Below, in pieces: positions 27,519-39,987 of a stretch of DNA of 64,000 nt. The position numbers and the translations under genes were made by a program. Each line of letters opens with the position of its first letter. The first letter of the stretch is position 1. Location: NCBI GenBank assembly GCA_000302695.1, contig AMFN01000011.1, forward strand, positions 1-64,000, read 5' to 3'. The DNA comes from Enterobacteriaceae bacterium LSJC7 (GTDB taxonomy: Bacteria; Pseudomonadota; Gammaproteobacteria; Enterobacterales; Enterobacteriaceae). Below the pieces are notes generated by a model. It was not told the origin of the DNA. It searched no databases and saw nothing but the letters and a program-made list of their open reading frames with translations.

Positions 27519-28886
27519 ATGAACAACACAACACGCATCGACATTCAGCGCTTTATCAACGACAGTCCGTTTTCCCGCTACCAGTGGCTAATCCTCGCGC
27601 TGTGCTTTATTACTGTCGCGATTGATGGCTTCGACACCGCCATTATTGCCTTTATCGCCTCCGACCTGGTGCAGGAATGGGGCGTGCAAAAAGCCGATCT
27701 GGGGCCGGTCATGAGTGCCGCCCTGGTCGGGCTTGCCGTAGGGGCACTCACCGCCGGGCCACTTGCTGACCGCGTCGGGCGCAAGAAAGTACTGGTGCTG
27801 TCTATCTTTGTCTTCGGCAGCTTTAGCCTGCTGACGGCATTTGCCACCAGCCTCAATTCGCTCGCGCTGCTGCGCTTTCTCACGGGCCTCGGCCTCGGGG
27901 CCGCCATGCCGAACGCGGCGACGCTGATGTCGGAATACGCACCGGAACGCAGGCGCGCACTGCTGGTTAACCTGATGTTCGTCGGCTTCCCGATAGGCTC
28001 CTCAATGGGCGGATTCATCTCTGCCTGGCTTATCCCGCATTTTGGCTGGCAGAGCGTGCTGATCCTCGGCGGTGTGATGCCGCTCATGCTGGCCGTGGTG
28101 CTGATATTTATGCTGCCTGAATCGGCGCGTTTTCTGGTAGTGCACAATAAGCCGCAGGCGCAGATAGCCGCCATTCTTAAGCGCATCGCTCCACTGGGGC
28201 AAAATCCACACTTTGTGCTGCATGAAACCGGCCAGCACGACAACGAGGCAAAATCGGCCATTGGCGTGATTTTCTCACCGCGCTACAGGGTGGGTACCGT
28301 CATGCTGTGCCTGACCTACTTTATGGGCCTGCTGATTTTCTACATGCTGACCAGCTGGCTGCCGCTGCTGATTCGCGAAACCGGCGCCAGCCTGCGCGAA
28401 GCCTCCATTATCACCGCGCTGTTCCCACTCGGCGGCGGTATCGGTGTACTGATTATCGGCGCGCTGATGGACCGCCTGAACGCGAACAAAGTTGTCGCCA
28501 TCGGTTATTTACTCACCGGGGTGTTCGTCTGCCTGATAGGTTTTGCCACCAGTAGCCTGGTGCTGATGGGCATTGCGGTATTCATCGCAGGCACCATTAT
28601 GAACGGCGCGCAGTCGTCAATGCCCGCGCTGGCAGCCGGTTTCTACCCCACGCACGGCCGTGCCACAGGCGTGGCATGGATGCTCGGTATTGGGCGCTTT
28701 GGCGGCATTCTCGGCGCGTTTAGCGGTGCGCTGCTGCTTCAGTACCAGCTGTCATTTCGCACCATCTTTATGCTGCTGGCCATTCCTGCCGTGCTGTCCG
28801 CGCTGGCGTTAATAGTGAAGTACCGCGCCAGCCTGCGAAACGCCCACTCCAGCCCGGAGCTGACAAAAGTAGTGCAGAAAGCGTAA
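27519..28886 (+). CDS. MFS transporter, aromatic acid:H+ symporter (AAHS) type
   Basis: The 455-residue, twelve-span inner-membrane protein has the AAHS pattern. After a short N-terminal segment, helix 1 contains the motif AIDGFDTAIIAF, whose Asp is essential in PcaK and BenK. Loop 2-3 has GPLADRVGRKKVL, and MPESARFL-type residues (LPESARFL) follow helix 6. Relatives carry hydroxylated benzoates or phenylpropionates. The substrate here is unknown, and no aromatic catabolic gene is adjacent. The start at 27519 follows an AGGA site; an earlier in-frame ATG at 27465 falls inside the inverted repeat and is unlikely. A terminator closes the gene, so it is a single-gene unit inserted between yiaF and yiaG. 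Confidence 0.8.
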   Translation: MNNTTRIDIQRFINDSPFSRYQWLILALCFITVAIDGFDTAIIAFIASDLVQEWGVQKADLGPVMSAALVGLAVGALTAGPLADRVGRKKVLVLSIFVFGSFSLLTAFATSLNSLALLRFLTGLGLGAAMPNAATLMSEYAPERRRALLVNLMFVGFPIGSSMGGFISAWLIPHFGWQSVLILGGVMPLMLAVVLIFMLPESARFLVVHNKPQAQIAAILKRIAPLGQNPHFVLHETGQHDNEAKSAIGVIFSPRYRVGTVMLCLTYFMGLLIFYMLTSWLPLLIRETGASLREASIITALFPLGGGIGVLIIGALMDRLNANKVVAIGYLLTGVFVCLIGFATSSLVLMGIAVFIAGTIMNGAQSSMPALAAGFYPTHGRATGVAWMLGIGRFGGILGAFSGALLLQYQLSFRTIFMLLAIPAVLSALALIVKYRASLRNAHSSPELTKVVQKA

Positions 28887-28894
28887 CCTCTGCC

Positions 28895-28921
28895 TGGCGG
28901 CGCCTGCCGCCAACTTTTTTT
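28895..28921 (+). terminator. Rho-independent terminator after the MFS gene
   Basis: Stem TGGCGGC / GCCGCCA with a 4-base loop, followed by a run of seven T. It lies eight bases after the stop codon. Confidence 0.85.
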
Positions 28922-29124
28922 ATCATTATTTTTACCTGCGGATTCAGTCTATTACTGCGGCCTGACTGCGATGTCGCACGTTCGGCCACGTCTGTTGCCT
29001 CCTCACCTGTGCTTTCAGAACTATCCTTAAGAATACCCCTTACGCCCGTTCTGGCGACCCGTAAGCGGAAGGACAGTGTTTGCCGCTTTGCTCCTCAGCT
29101 GTATGACGACATTAAGGAGTTCTC

Positions 29125-29412
29125 ATGGAATTGAAAGATCCCGTCTCTGAGTTACTGAATAACCTGGAATATATCGTTTTTGAGAAATCGGAACGCACTA
29201 TCGGGCGTCCACATCCTGATGCCTTTGCCGAATTTATGGCGCTGCGCGACAGCACAGGGCTTGAAGACAATGAGTTTGCCCAGGTCATGGGCGTGAGCGT
29301 CACCACGGTAAGAGAGTGGACCGAGCGCCGCGTCAGGCCATCTGGCGCAGAGCTGAAGCTGCTGCGTCTGCTGCAAGCCGACCCGCGGCTGAGTAAACAA
29401 TTAATGGAATGA
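29125..29412 (+). CDS. yiaG: HTH-type regulator YiaG (XRE/HigA-antitoxin-like)
   Basis: The 95-residue protein closely follows E. coli YiaG (96). An N-terminal helical segment (1-30) precedes an XRE-type helix-turn-helix (about 42-85, FAQVMGVSVTTVREWTERRVRPSGAELKLLRLL). AAGGAG seven bases before the ATG fits. E. coli YiaG is a DNA-binding protein of unclear targets. No toxin gene is adjacent, so a toxin-antitoxin role is not supported here. The cspA gene that follows yiaG in E. coli is not present. Confidence 0.92.
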   Translation: MELKDPVSELLNNLEYIVFEKSERTIGRPHPDAFAEFMALRDSTGLEDNEFAQVMGVSVTTVREWTERRVRPSGAELKLLRLLQADPRLSKQLME

Positions 29413-29457
29413 TGTCTTCAGGCGGCACAACCCCGGCCGGCGGTTGTGCCACTGTAG

Positions 29458-32368
<2,911 letters not shown>

Positions 32369-32685
32369 GGGACTGTTTCTTCTCTGTGTAGGGATACCGC
32401 TGCGCAATGCTTACGCAGACTGTGAGGTTTTAGCGACCCGCTCATGCCATCTGTCGCGGCTTTATCGTTGCGGGTCAATCCAAAACAGGAAACCGGTTCC
32501 ACAAAATCATGAATAGTTTAATCAACACTGACAATATATTTCCTGCAGATTAAATTCATATTCGTGATAAAGATCGCCATTCCACTTCAGGAAGCGCGGA
32601 TGAGACAGCCGCACAGCGGCTGAAAAAGTAAGGATGCTGCAGTACACTGTTGCGCAGTGTGAGTAATGCAGGCGAGCCAAAAAGA
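32369..32685. promoter_or_regulatory. ascF-ascG divergent promoter region with AscG-type operator
   Basis: A LacI-family half-palindromic site, GGAAACCGGTTCC, lies at 32488-32500, between the divergent genes and about 120 bases from the ascF start. Its AACCGGTT core resembles the operator in front of the ketogluconate operon. This is the likely AscG site. I see no other clear element in this 317-base gap. Confidence 0.6.
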
Positions 32686-33705
32686 ATGACAACCATGCAG
32701 GAAGTGGCAAAACGGGCCGGGGTTTCTAAAGCTACCGTATCGCGCGTGTTGTCCGGGAAGGGCTATGTGGGCAGCGCCGCCCGCGAGCGGGTGCTACAGG
32801 CCATTGAGGAAAGTGGCTACCGCCCCAACCTGCTGGCGCGCCAACTGGCCACCCAACAGTCGCAGACCATCGGGATGGTCATTACCAACACGCTCTACAA
32901 TGGCAGCTATTTCAGCGAAATGCTTTCCCATGCCGCGCAGATGGCAGAAAACTGCGGACGTCAGCTTCTGCTGGCCGACGGCAAGCACAGCGCCGCGCAG
33001 GAGCGCGAAGCGATTGCGTTTCTGCTCGACCTGCGCTGTGACGCTATCGTGATTTATCCGCGCTTTCTTACCCCGGACGAGCTGGACGAGATTGTAATGA
33101 GCCATCGCCAGCCGATTATGGTGCTCAATCGCCGCCTGCGTCACAACGTCAGCCACTGCGTTTACACCGATCACCACGCCGCAAGCGCCAGCGCGGTAAG
33201 CCAGCTGATTGCACTGGGCCACCGCGATATTGCCTTTATCACCGGTGCGTCCGGCTCACCCACCGCCGTGGAACGGCTTTCCGGCTACAAAGAGGCGCTG
33301 GGCCAGCACGGCATTGCCGTGGATCCCGCGCGCATTGTGGAAGGGCGCTGGACGCCAGACAGCGGCGCGCAGGCGGTCGCTCTGCTTCTGGCGCGTAAAG
33401 TGGCGTTCAGCGCCCTGGTCGCCAGCAACGACAACATGGCGACCGGTGCCATCAAGCAACTGCACGATGCGGGTATCCGACTGCCCCGGCAGGTGTCGGT
33501 GATTGGCTTTGACGATATCCCTACCGCACCGTTTACCGTGCCATCGCTTTCCAGCGTGAAAGCACCAGTGACAGAGATGATTAAGGAAACTATCAATAAG
33601 CTGATTTTCATGCTCGATGGTGGCGATTTCAGCGCCAGGTCCGCCTTTTGCGGGCAGCTGATTGTGCGCGAGTCGGTAACAACTGGGCCGTTTTACCCGT
33701 TCTGA
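32686..33705 (+). CDS. ascG: Transcriptional repressor AscG (LacI family)
   Basis: The protein has 339 residues. The helix-turn-helix MTTMQEVAKRAGVSKATVSRVL is followed by the hinge and the sugar-binding core; TDHHAASASAVSQLI and GFDDIPTAPFTVP are typical. It is similar to E. coli AscG along its whole length, which represses ascFB and itself, with induction by beta-glucosides. The start at 32686 matches E. coli; the ribosome site is poor. It is divergent from ascFB. Confidence 0.93.
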   Translation: MTTMQEVAKRAGVSKATVSRVLSGKGYVGSAARERVLQAIEESGYRPNLLARQLATQQSQTIGMVITNTLYNGSYFSEMLSHAAQMAENCGRQLLLADGKHSAAQEREAIAFLLDLRCDAIVIYPRFLTPDELDEIVMSHRQPIMVLNRRLRHNVSHCVYTDHHAASASAVSQLIALGHRDIAFITGASGSPTAVERLSGYKEALGQHGIAVDPARIVEGRWTPDSGAQAVALLLARKVAFSALVASNDNMATGAIKQLHDAGIRLPRQVSVIGFDDIPTAPFTVPSLSSVKAPVTEMIKETINKLIFMLDGGDFSARSAFCGQLIVRESVTTGPFYPF

Positions 33706-33820
33706 TACGTGTAAGCAGAAAACCCTCAGCGCCAGCAAACGACGTTATCCGCGCTGCCAGGTTCGTGGGTTTATTTTCCAGCGCAGTTCTTATTGCCCCG
33801 AATGTATGACACACAGCAGT

Positions 33821-33846
33821 AAAAAGACCGCACAATGGCGGCCTTA
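33821..33846 (-). terminator. Terminator of the unknown gene at 33864
   Basis: On the minus strand GGCCGC / GCGGTC (one G-T pair) with a 6-base loop is followed by TTTTT, 18 bases after the stop codon. Confidence 0.7.
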
Positions 33847-33863
33847 TATAAATAAGCCAGTGA

Positions 33864-34244
33864 TTACCGGGAGACATCAACAATATCCAGAATATAGCGC
33901 TCAGGTGCCTGATTATACTGTTGCATTTGATCGAAGATATCCAGTTGCAGGCTGCTCCCAACTTCGCCATTTAAAGAAACAATGAGATGATTGGGATATT
34001 CTGCCAGCCCCTGATTTTCAATATGCCAGATAATTTCCGGGAACGTATCAACGTTAGACAGGCTGTTTTGTTCAAATACACCGCCAAGCATATTAATGGG
34101 ACGCATCTCGAAACTGCCTCGCACCACCATGCCGACACGAATTAGCGGATGCAAAGATTTCGCCTTTTCCATATCAACTTCAATAGCAAGAAAATTGCTG
34201 GAGACTTTCTTCGCAGAAAGAAATACATTTTCAAATTCATTCAT
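33864..34244 (-). CDS. Unknown AT-rich protein with palindrome-bearing upstream region
   Basis: I do not recognise this 126-residue protein. It has no signal peptide or membrane segment. It alternates strands and turns (FLAIEVDMEKAKSLHP, GMVVRGSFEMRPINML, PNHLIVSLNGEVG), suggesting a small beta-rich cytoplasmic fold. It does not visibly align with the gene pair at 25021-25868. Like that pair, it is AT-rich, stands as a minus-strand insert in a conserved gene order, and has the 11-base palindrome upstream (34370-34380, 10 of 11 matching). It carries its own terminator, so it is a single-gene unit between ascG and glyS. Shared regulation with the pair is inferred. Confidence 0.65.
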   Translation of the reverse strand: MNEFENVFLSAKKVSSNFLAIEVDMEKAKSLHPLIRVGMVVRGSFEMRPINMLGGVFEQNSLSNVDTFPEIIWHIENQGLAEYPNHLIVSLNGEVGSSLQLDIFDQMQQYNQAPERYILDIVDVSR

Positions 34245-34369
34245 TACTTCGTTCCTCGCGTTGTGTTTTCACAATTAAAATAACGCGTAGGCATCAATTG
34301 AAAATTGACATTAATCATTATTCAAAAACACAAAAAAACCAACTTTGCGTATATCATTTAAATAATTAA

Positions 34370-34380
34370 TGCGGACCGCT
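34370..34380. promoter_or_regulatory. Fourth copy of the TGCGGACCGC palindrome
   Basis: TGCGGACCGCT differs from the copies at 25944-26037 only in the last base. It lies 126 bases upstream of the start at 34244, in AT-rich DNA. A -10-like TGATAT on the minus strand follows at 34351-34356, with a spacing unlike that at 25916. The rest of 34245-34635 shows no gene. Confidence 0.5.
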
Positions 34381-34635
34381 TTAATAACTCACTTAACCTA
34401 TCCCCTGAATAACTCTATTTATAACGAGGATTACCCAAAAACTAATTATCTCTATCGCTTACCCGGCAATAGCCATCATTCAATGCACAATTCAAATACC
34501 TGATTGCCGGTAACCTGGTTGCGGCTAAGTCGCCGACACCCGCCGCGTGGTGGTCTGCACAATTAAAAATACGCTTAATAAACCTCTATATTGCCCGTGC
34601 TACGGTGTGGATTTTACACGGGTGAAAAGCCCCAA

Positions 34636-34669
34636 AAAAAAACGGCTCCTGAAAGCAGGAGCCGTTTTT
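34636..34669 (-). terminator. glyQS terminator
   Basis: AACGGCTCCTG / CAGGAGCCGTT with loop AAAG. The run of A to its left on the plus strand gives a T-run after the hairpin on the minus strand, and Ts flank the other side too. It lies 18 bases beyond the glyS stop. Confidence 0.9.
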
Positions 34670-34686
34670 AACGCAATGTACAACCG

Positions 34687-36756
34687 TTACTGAAGCAGCG
34701 AGATATCCGCCGCTTGCAGGAACAGCTCGCGCAGGTTCGCCAGCAGCGTCAGGCGGTTAATACGCAGGTCTTTGTCGTCGGCGTTAACCATCACTTTGTC
34801 AAAGAACTCGTCCACCGGCTCGCGCAGGTTAGCCAGTTCCACCAGCGCTTCCTGGTAGCGGCCTTCAGCGTAGTACGGCGCCAGCTTATCGCGCAGCGCA
34901 GTCACCTGCATCGCCAGGCGAATTTCCTCGTTCTCTTTGAGCACAGAAGCCTGAACGCGATCGTTTAGCTGCTCACTGGACTTGGCAAGAATGTTGGACA
35001 CACGCTTGTTGGCCGCAGCCAGCGCGGCAGCGGCTTCCAGGGTGCGGAAGTGCGTTACCGCCTTCACGCGCGCGTCAAAGTCCGCCGGGCGAGTCGGGCG
35101 ACGTGCCAGCACCGCCTGGATAGTATCCACGGCGTGGCCTTCTTCCTGATACCAGGCGCGGAAACGGCCGAGCATAAAGTCGATAACATCGTCGATAACG
35201 TTGCCGTTGGTGAGCTTGTCGCCGTACAGACGCACCGCTTCAGCGGTCAGCGTCTGCAAATCGAGCGGCAGGTTCTTCTCGACAATAATACGCAGCACGC
35301 CGAGCGCGGCGCGGCGCAGCGCGAACGGGTCTTTGTCACCCTTCGGATGCTGACCAATGCCGAAGATGCCCGCAAGGGTATCCATTTTATCGGCAATCGC
35401 CACCGCGCAGGAGACCAGGCTTGACGGCAGTTCATCACCGGCAAAACGCGGCATATACTGCTCGTTAAGCGCCAGCGCCACGTCTTCGGCTTCGCCGTCG
35501 TGACGCGCGTAGTGCATGCCCATCACGCCCTGGGTGTCGGTGAACTCAAACACCATGTTGGTCATGAGATCGCACTTAGACAGCAGGCCCGCGCGGGTCG
35601 CGTGGTTCACGTCTGCACCGATTTCACGCGCAATCCAGCCAGACAGCGCTTCAATGCGGTCGGTTTTGTCGCGCAGCGTACCCAGCTGCTGCTGGAACAG
35701 CACGGTTTGCAGGCGCGGCAGGTTGTCTTCAAGGCGTTTTTTACGGTCGGTGTTAAAGAAAAATTCGGCGTCGGCCAGGCGCGGACGCACCACTTTCTCG
35801 TTACCGGAGATAATTTGCTGCGGGTCTTTGGAGTCAATGTTGGCAACAAAGATAAAGTTTGGCAGCAGTTTGCCGTCATTGCCATACACCGGGAAGTACT
35901 TCTGGTCGCCCTTCATGGTGTAAACCAGCGCTTCGGCAGGCACAGCGAGGAATTTCTCTTCGAATTTCGCCGTCAGCACTACCGGCCATTCCACCAGCGA
36001 GGTCACTTCTTCAAGCAGGCTGTCGCCCAGATCGGCCTTGCCACCAATCTGGCGTGCAGCTTCTTCAGCCGCCGCCTTGATTTGTGCCTTACGCGCGTCG
36101 TAGTCAGCCATTACTTTGCCGCGCTCCAGCAGAATCTGCGGGTACTGGTCGGCGTTATCAATGGTAAAAGACGGCTCGCCCATAAAGCGATGGCCGCGAA
36201 TCACGCGGTCAGACGCAATGCCCAGCACGGTGGCAGGCAGTAGCTTGTCGCCCAGCAGCAGCGTAACCGTGTGAACCGGGCGCACAAAGTGCACGTCGGA
36301 GGCGCCCCAGCGCATCAGCTTAGGAATGGGCAGTTTTGCCAGCGCACGGCTGACCATCTCCGGCAGCAGCGCGTCACTGCTTTCGCCCTGCACATTAGCG
36401 CGGTACAGCAGCCACTCGCCTTTGTCGGTGACCATGCGCTCGGCCTGGTCAACGGTGATACCACAGCCACGCGCCCAGCCTTCGGCTGCTTTGCTCGGGT
36501 TACCGTCGGCGTCAAACGCCTGGGAGATAGCCGGGCCGCGTTTTTCCACCACGCGGTCAGGCTGCGCAGCGGCGAGTTGCGCCACTTTCAACGCCAGACG
36601 GCGCGGCGCGGCAAACCACTGTACGTCGCCGTGGGCAATGCCCGCGCCGTCCAGTTCAGCGGTAAAGTTAGCAGCAAAGGATTCAGCCAGGCTGCGCAGT
36701 GCTTTCGGTGGCAGCTCTTCGGTGCCAATCTCCACCAAAAAAGTATTCTCAGACAT
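34687..36756 (-). CDS. glyS: Glycyl-tRNA synthetase beta subunit
   Basis: The protein has 689 residues, the same length as in E. coli. The beta chain of the alpha2beta2 enzyme carries the tRNA-binding functions, with an HD-like middle region ([20 protein letters not shown]) and a C-terminal anticodon-binding domain. The N-terminus [19 protein letters not shown] is invariant in the family. It starts nine bases after glyQ ends, so the two are one transcript. It is essential for protein synthesis. Confidence 0.97.
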   Translation of the reverse strand: MSENTFLVEIGTEELPPKALRSLAESFAANFTAELDGAGIAHGDVQWFAAPRRLALKVAQLAAAQPDRVVEKRGPAISQAFDADGNPSKAAEGWARGCGITVDQAERMVTDKGEWLLYRANVQGESSDALLPEMVSRALAKLPIPKLMRWGASDVHFVRPVHTVTLLLGDKLLPATVLGIASDRVIRGHRFMGEPSFTIDNADQYPQILLERGKVMADYDARKAQIKAAAEEAARQIGGKADLGDSLLEEVTSLVEWPVVLTAKFEEKFLAVPAEALVYTMKGDQKYFPVYGNDGKLLPNFIFVANIDSKDPQQIISGNEKVVRPRLADAEFFFNTDRKKRLEDNLPRLQTVLFQQQLGTLRDKTDRIEALSGWIAREIGADVNHATRAGLLSKCDLMTNMVFEFTDTQGVMGMHYARHDGEAEDVALALNEQYMPRFAGDELPSSLVSCAVAIADKMDTLAGIFGIGQHPKGDKDPFALRRAALGVLRIIVEKNLPLDLQTLTAEAVRLYGDKLTNGNVIDDVIDFMLGRFRAWYQEEGHAVDTIQAVLARRPTRPADFDARVKAVTHFRTLEAAAALAAANKRVSNILAKSSEQLNDRVQASVLKENEEIRLAMQVTALRDKLAPYYAEGRYQEALVELANLREPVDEFFDKVMVNADDKDLRINRLTLLANLRELFLQAADISLLQ

Positions 36757-36765
36757 GGCGGCCTC

Positions 36766-37680
36766 TTACTTCTTATTGTTGTTGCACATCGGGAAGCCCA
36801 GCGCCTCGCGAGAGGCGTAGTAGGCTTCGGCCACGGCTTTGGTCAGCGTGCGAATGCGCAGAATGTAGCGCTGGCGTTCGGTAACCGAAATGGCTTTGCG
36901 GGCATCGAGCAAGTTAAAGCTGTGCGCCGCCTTCAAAATACGCTCGTAGGCCGGCAGCGGCAGCGGTTTTTCCAGCGCCAAAAGCTGCTGGGCCTCTTTC
37001 TCGTACTGCTCAAAGCAGGTGAACAGGAAGTCCACATCCGCGTATTCAAAGTTGTAGGTGGACTGCTCCACTTCGTTCTGGTGGAACACGTCGCCATAGG
37101 TGGTTTTACCCAGCGGGCCGTCGCTCCAGACCAGGTCGTAAACGCTGTCCACGCCCTGGATGTACATGGCGAGGCGCTCAAGACCATAGGTGATTTCGCC
37201 GGTCACCGGCTTACACTCAAGGCCGCCCACCTGCTGGAAGTAGGTAAACTGCGTCACTTCCATGCCGTTGAGCCACACTTCCCAGCCAAGACCCCAGGCA
37301 CCCAGCGTCGGGTTTTCCCAGTTGTCTTCAACAAAGCGGATATCGTGAATGGTCGGATCCAGACCCAGCTCTTTCAGCGAGCCAAGATACAGCTCCTGGA
37401 TGTTGTCCGGCGACGGCTTGATAACCACCTGGAACTGGTAGTAATGCTGCAAGCGGTTCGGGTTTTCGCCGTAGCGACCGTCGGTCGGGCGGCGTGAAGG
37501 CTGAACGTAAGCCGCGGCCATCGGCTCAGGGCCGAGCGCACGCAGGCAGGTCATGGGGTGAGAGGTGCCTGCGCCTACTTCCATGTCCAGAGGTTGAACA
37601 ATGGTGCAGCCCTGGCGAGCCCAGTAATCCTGTAAGGTCAGGATCAGGCCCTGGAAGGTCTTTGTATCAAACTTTTGCAT
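36766..37680 (-). CDS. glyQ: Glycyl-tRNA synthetase alpha subunit
   Basis: This 304-residue class II aminoacyl-tRNA synthetase catalytic subunit forms glycyl-adenylate. The start [25 protein letters not shown] is as in E. coli; the 20-codon in-frame extension upstream is not conserved. Motif segments such as [12 protein letters not shown] and the tightly conserved [12 protein letters not shown] are present. It is the first gene of glyQS. Confidence 0.97.
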   Translation of the reverse strand: MQKFDTKTFQGLILTLQDYWARQGCTIVQPLDMEVGAGTSHPMTCLRALGPEPMAAAYVQPSRRPTDGRYGENPNRLQHYYQFQVVIKPSPDNIQELYLGSLKELGLDPTIHDIRFVEDNWENPTLGAWGLGWEVWLNGMEVTQFTYFQQVGGLECKPVTGEITYGLERLAMYIQGVDSVYDLVWSDGPLGKTTYGDVFHQNEVEQSTYNFEYADVDFLFTCFEQYEKEAQQLLALEKPLPLPAYERILKAAHSFNLLDARKAISVTERQRYILRIRTLTKAVAEAYYASREALGFPMCNNNKK

Positions 37681-37808
37681 AATAGTTTCGTGTGCGATAC
37701 GCGCAATATCATTACGGAAACGGCCAGTATACCCGCACAAAGGCAGATATACAGCCAGAAAAGGCAGCTAATTTTGCCGAAACCTCAGCCAGAAAACGCC
37801 ACCTGCCT

Positions 37809-38120
37809 TCAACGCATGGACAAGTGCAGGAACTGCCCTTCAGGGTCAAAGGTGCAGGTAAAGCCCTCCTCACGCCCGGTGCGCCCAGGCATTTCATAGC
37901 TACCCTGAAACGCCTCAAAACCCTGTACCTGAATCTGCTGCGCCTCGGTGTTGTAGCGCCGTGCCGCCTCATCTTTGCACATCTGCTCCATCGTCAGCGT
38001 GCGCGCCGCGCTCATGGGCGCTTTTTGCGCAATCTTCGCCGGTGCCTCCGGCTCCTGGGCGGCACAGCCCGCCAGCGCAACGCTGCCCAGCGCCAGTATT
38101 GCTATCATCATGTGTCTCAT
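37809..38120 (-). CDS. ysaB: Lipoprotein YsaB
   Basis: The 103-residue protein has a short signal and lipobox (LAGC, about Cys18), placing it in the envelope. The C-terminal half (CKDEAARRYNT, GSYEMPGRT, CTFDPEGQFLHLSMR) is clearly E. coli YsaB, function unknown. The start is uncertain among ATGs at 38120, 38111 and 38108 and a GTG at 38123; no strong ribosome site decides. It lies upstream of glyQ in the same direction, 128 bases away. Confidence 0.88.
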   Translation of the reverse strand: MRHMMIAILALGSVALAGCAAQEPEAPAKIAQKAPMSAARTLTMEQMCKDEAARRYNTEAQQIQVQGFEAFQGSYEMPGRTGREEGFTCTFDPEGQFLHLSMR

Positions 38121-38294
38121 CACGTCGTATACCCGCTACCATCATTATTGTTTTTTATGCACCCGCCTTTACGCCGAGTGCCTGAATAGTGAAGCGTATT
38201 TTGTGAATGCGGTCAAAACTCGGACTGGCCCGAGTGTCTGACGCACCGCCCAGGCGTCACACTGGTTGCCGGTAAAAAGAGTACAGAGGAACTG

Positions 38295-39290
38295 ATGCAG
38301 CAAAAAATTAACTGGATAGATAATCTGCGCGGGATAGCCTGTCTGATGGTCATTACCATCCACACCACCACCTGGTACCTCACTAACGCTAACAGCATCA
38401 GCATGCCGAGCTGGACGATAGCCAATATTCTCGACTCCGCTTCCCGCGTCTGCGTTCCCGTGTTTTTCATGATTTCCGGTTATTTGTTCTTTGGCGAACG
38501 CAGCGCCAGGGGGCGACATTTTTTGCGCATCGGCCTGTGCCTTGTGTTCTACAGCGCTGTGGCGCTGCTGTACATCTGGCTGTTTACGCCCATCAGCGTC
38601 AGTAAATCCTTTGTTTATGTGCTGCAAAAACCGGTGTTCTATCACCTGTGGTTTTTCTTTGCGCTGCTGGTCATTTACCTGCTTTCACCGCTTATTGAGG
38701 TCAAACGCGTCAGCATAAAAACGCTGCTGGCGCTGCTGATTGTCCTCGGCGTGCTGGCTAACCCCAATACGGTTGCCCAGAAAGCACACGGCTTTCAGTG
38801 GCTGCCGGTGAACCTGTTTATTGACGGCGACACCTTTTACTACGTGCTGTATGGCCTGCTTGGTCGTGCCATTGGCGTGATGCAGACCGATAAAAAAGGC
38901 GTCGGTCTGGCCTCGGCGCTGGTCTTTGCCCTGTGTGTGGCGGCCATCGCCATTGGCACCCGCCATGAACTTAACGTGCGCGGCGACTTTGCCGACACGT
39001 ACTACCTGTACGCCGGACCGCTGGTGTTTATTGCCGCGCTAAGCCTGCTGTTGCTGGCTAAAAGCGCCCTCAACCAACGCACGCTGCCGGGGCTTGCGGT
39101 GATTTCGCGCCATTCGCTGGGTATTTACGGCTTTCACGCTCTGGTCATTCACTTCCTGCGCACCCACGGGCTGGATATAAAACAGTGGCCGGTGCTGGAT
39201 ATGGCGTGGGTTTTCACCGCCACACTCGCCGCCAGCCTGCTGCTGGCAGTCGGGCTGCGCCGCCTCGACCGGCACAGGCTGGTCAGCTAG
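38295..39290 (+). CDS. wecH: O-acetyltransferase WecH (enterobacterial common antigen)
   Basis: The protein has 331 residues, identical in length to E. coli WecH (YiaH). This acyltransferase-3 family protein has about ten membrane spans. The catalytic-type N-terminal segment is [22 protein letters not shown], and [22 protein letters not shown] lies near the end. It adds O-acetyl groups to GlcNAc of enterobacterial common antigen at the inner membrane. AGAGGA precedes the ATG. It is divergent from ysaB. Confidence 0.95.
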   Translation: MQQKINWIDNLRGIACLMVITIHTTTWYLTNANSISMPSWTIANILDSASRVCVPVFFMISGYLFFGERSARGRHFLRIGLCLVFYSAVALLYIWLFTPISVSKSFVYVLQKPVFYHLWFFFALLVIYLLSPLIEVKRVSIKTLLALLIVLGVLANPNTVAQKAHGFQWLPVNLFIDGDTFYYVLYGLLGRAIGVMQTDKKGVGLASALVFALCVAAIAIGTRHELNVRGDFADTYYLYAGPLVFIAALSLLLLAKSALNQRTLPGLAVISRHSLGIYGFHALVIHFLRTHGLDIKQWPVLDMAWVFTATLAASLLLAVGLRRLDRHRLVS

Positions 39291-39305
39291 AAGTCAGCCA
39301 GAAAA

Positions 39306-39327
39306 AAGGCTCCGCACGCGGAGCCTT
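39306..39327. terminator. Bidirectional terminator between wecH and yiaA
   Basis: AAGGCTCCGC / GCGGAGCCTT around a 2-base centre, preceded by an A-run. It serves both converging genes. Confidence 0.8.
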
Positions 39328-39332
39328 CATGT

Positions 39333-39776
39333 TTACAGGTTTTCGTCCGGCAACTCCGGGTTCTCACGCGGCTGCCCCAACAGGCGAGTGCCACTGTCGC
39401 GCACGTTTTTCTGCACCGCAATTGCGCCGTACAGGCACAAAAAGAACGCCAGGCCGTAAAAGCCCTTCTCGCTCAAAAGCAGTTCTGCGTTCCACAGACC
39501 AACCAGCAGCAGCGCCACAGAAATCACAAACGCGGCCAGGCAGGCGCCGTAATACAGTGCGGTGGTCGGCACGTTTTCAATACGGTCACGCACGGTCTTT
39601 TGCAGCGAGATGGCGGCAAACAGCCCGAGCACCAGCACGGCAAAGTAATAGCCTTTCTCGTTAAGCTGCATCTGTGCGTTCCACAACCCAATCAGGTAAG
39701 CCACAACGCCGCCCATCAACGCAATCCATGACGCCACGTTAAACGCAGCTGAGGTCTTCACGGCCTGGTTTTCCAT
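39333..39776 (-). CDS. yiaA: Inner membrane protein YiaA
   Basis: The 147-residue protein has four hydrophobic segments arranged as two repeats of a YiaA/B domain: [24 protein letters not shown]..., and [22 protein letters not shown].... It follows E. coli YiaA (145), an inner-membrane protein of unknown function. The paralog yiaB, which lies next to it in E. coli, is absent here. It has its own AT-rich upstream region. Confidence 0.93.
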   Translation of the reverse strand: MENQAVKTSAAFNVASWIALMGGVVAYLIGLWNAQMQLNEKGYYFAVLVLGLFAAISLQKTVRDRIENVPTTALYYGACLAAFVISVALLLVGLWNAELLLSEKGFYGLAFFLCLYGAIAVQKNVRDSGTRLLGQPRENPELPDENL

Positions 39777-39929
39777 TTCTCAATATCCCTTTGCTTTAAG
39801 AACCCACATTCTTAATCGTGATTTTTGGGAAAGTAAATCGCATGAATTACGAAAGCGCGTTAAAACGATAAGCCGCAAGAATGGCAGCCACTCATGATTG
39901 AGCAACAGAATATACCGCCCGACAATGCC

Positions 39930-39968
39930 GCATAAAAAAATGCCGGTCAGCGTGGGCTGCCCGGCATT
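39930..39968 (-). terminator. bax terminator
   Basis: AATGCCGG / CCGGCATT stem, with an A-run on the plus strand that becomes TTTTTTT after the hairpin on the minus strand. It lies 20 bases beyond the bax stop. Confidence 0.8.
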
Positions 39969-39987
39969 CTTGTTACTGATAAGCGAA

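Noticed and set aside
29125-29412. YiaG as an antitoxin of a toxin-antitoxin pair
   Set aside because: No small toxin-like gene is adjacent; it is a conserved core regulator also alone in E. coli.
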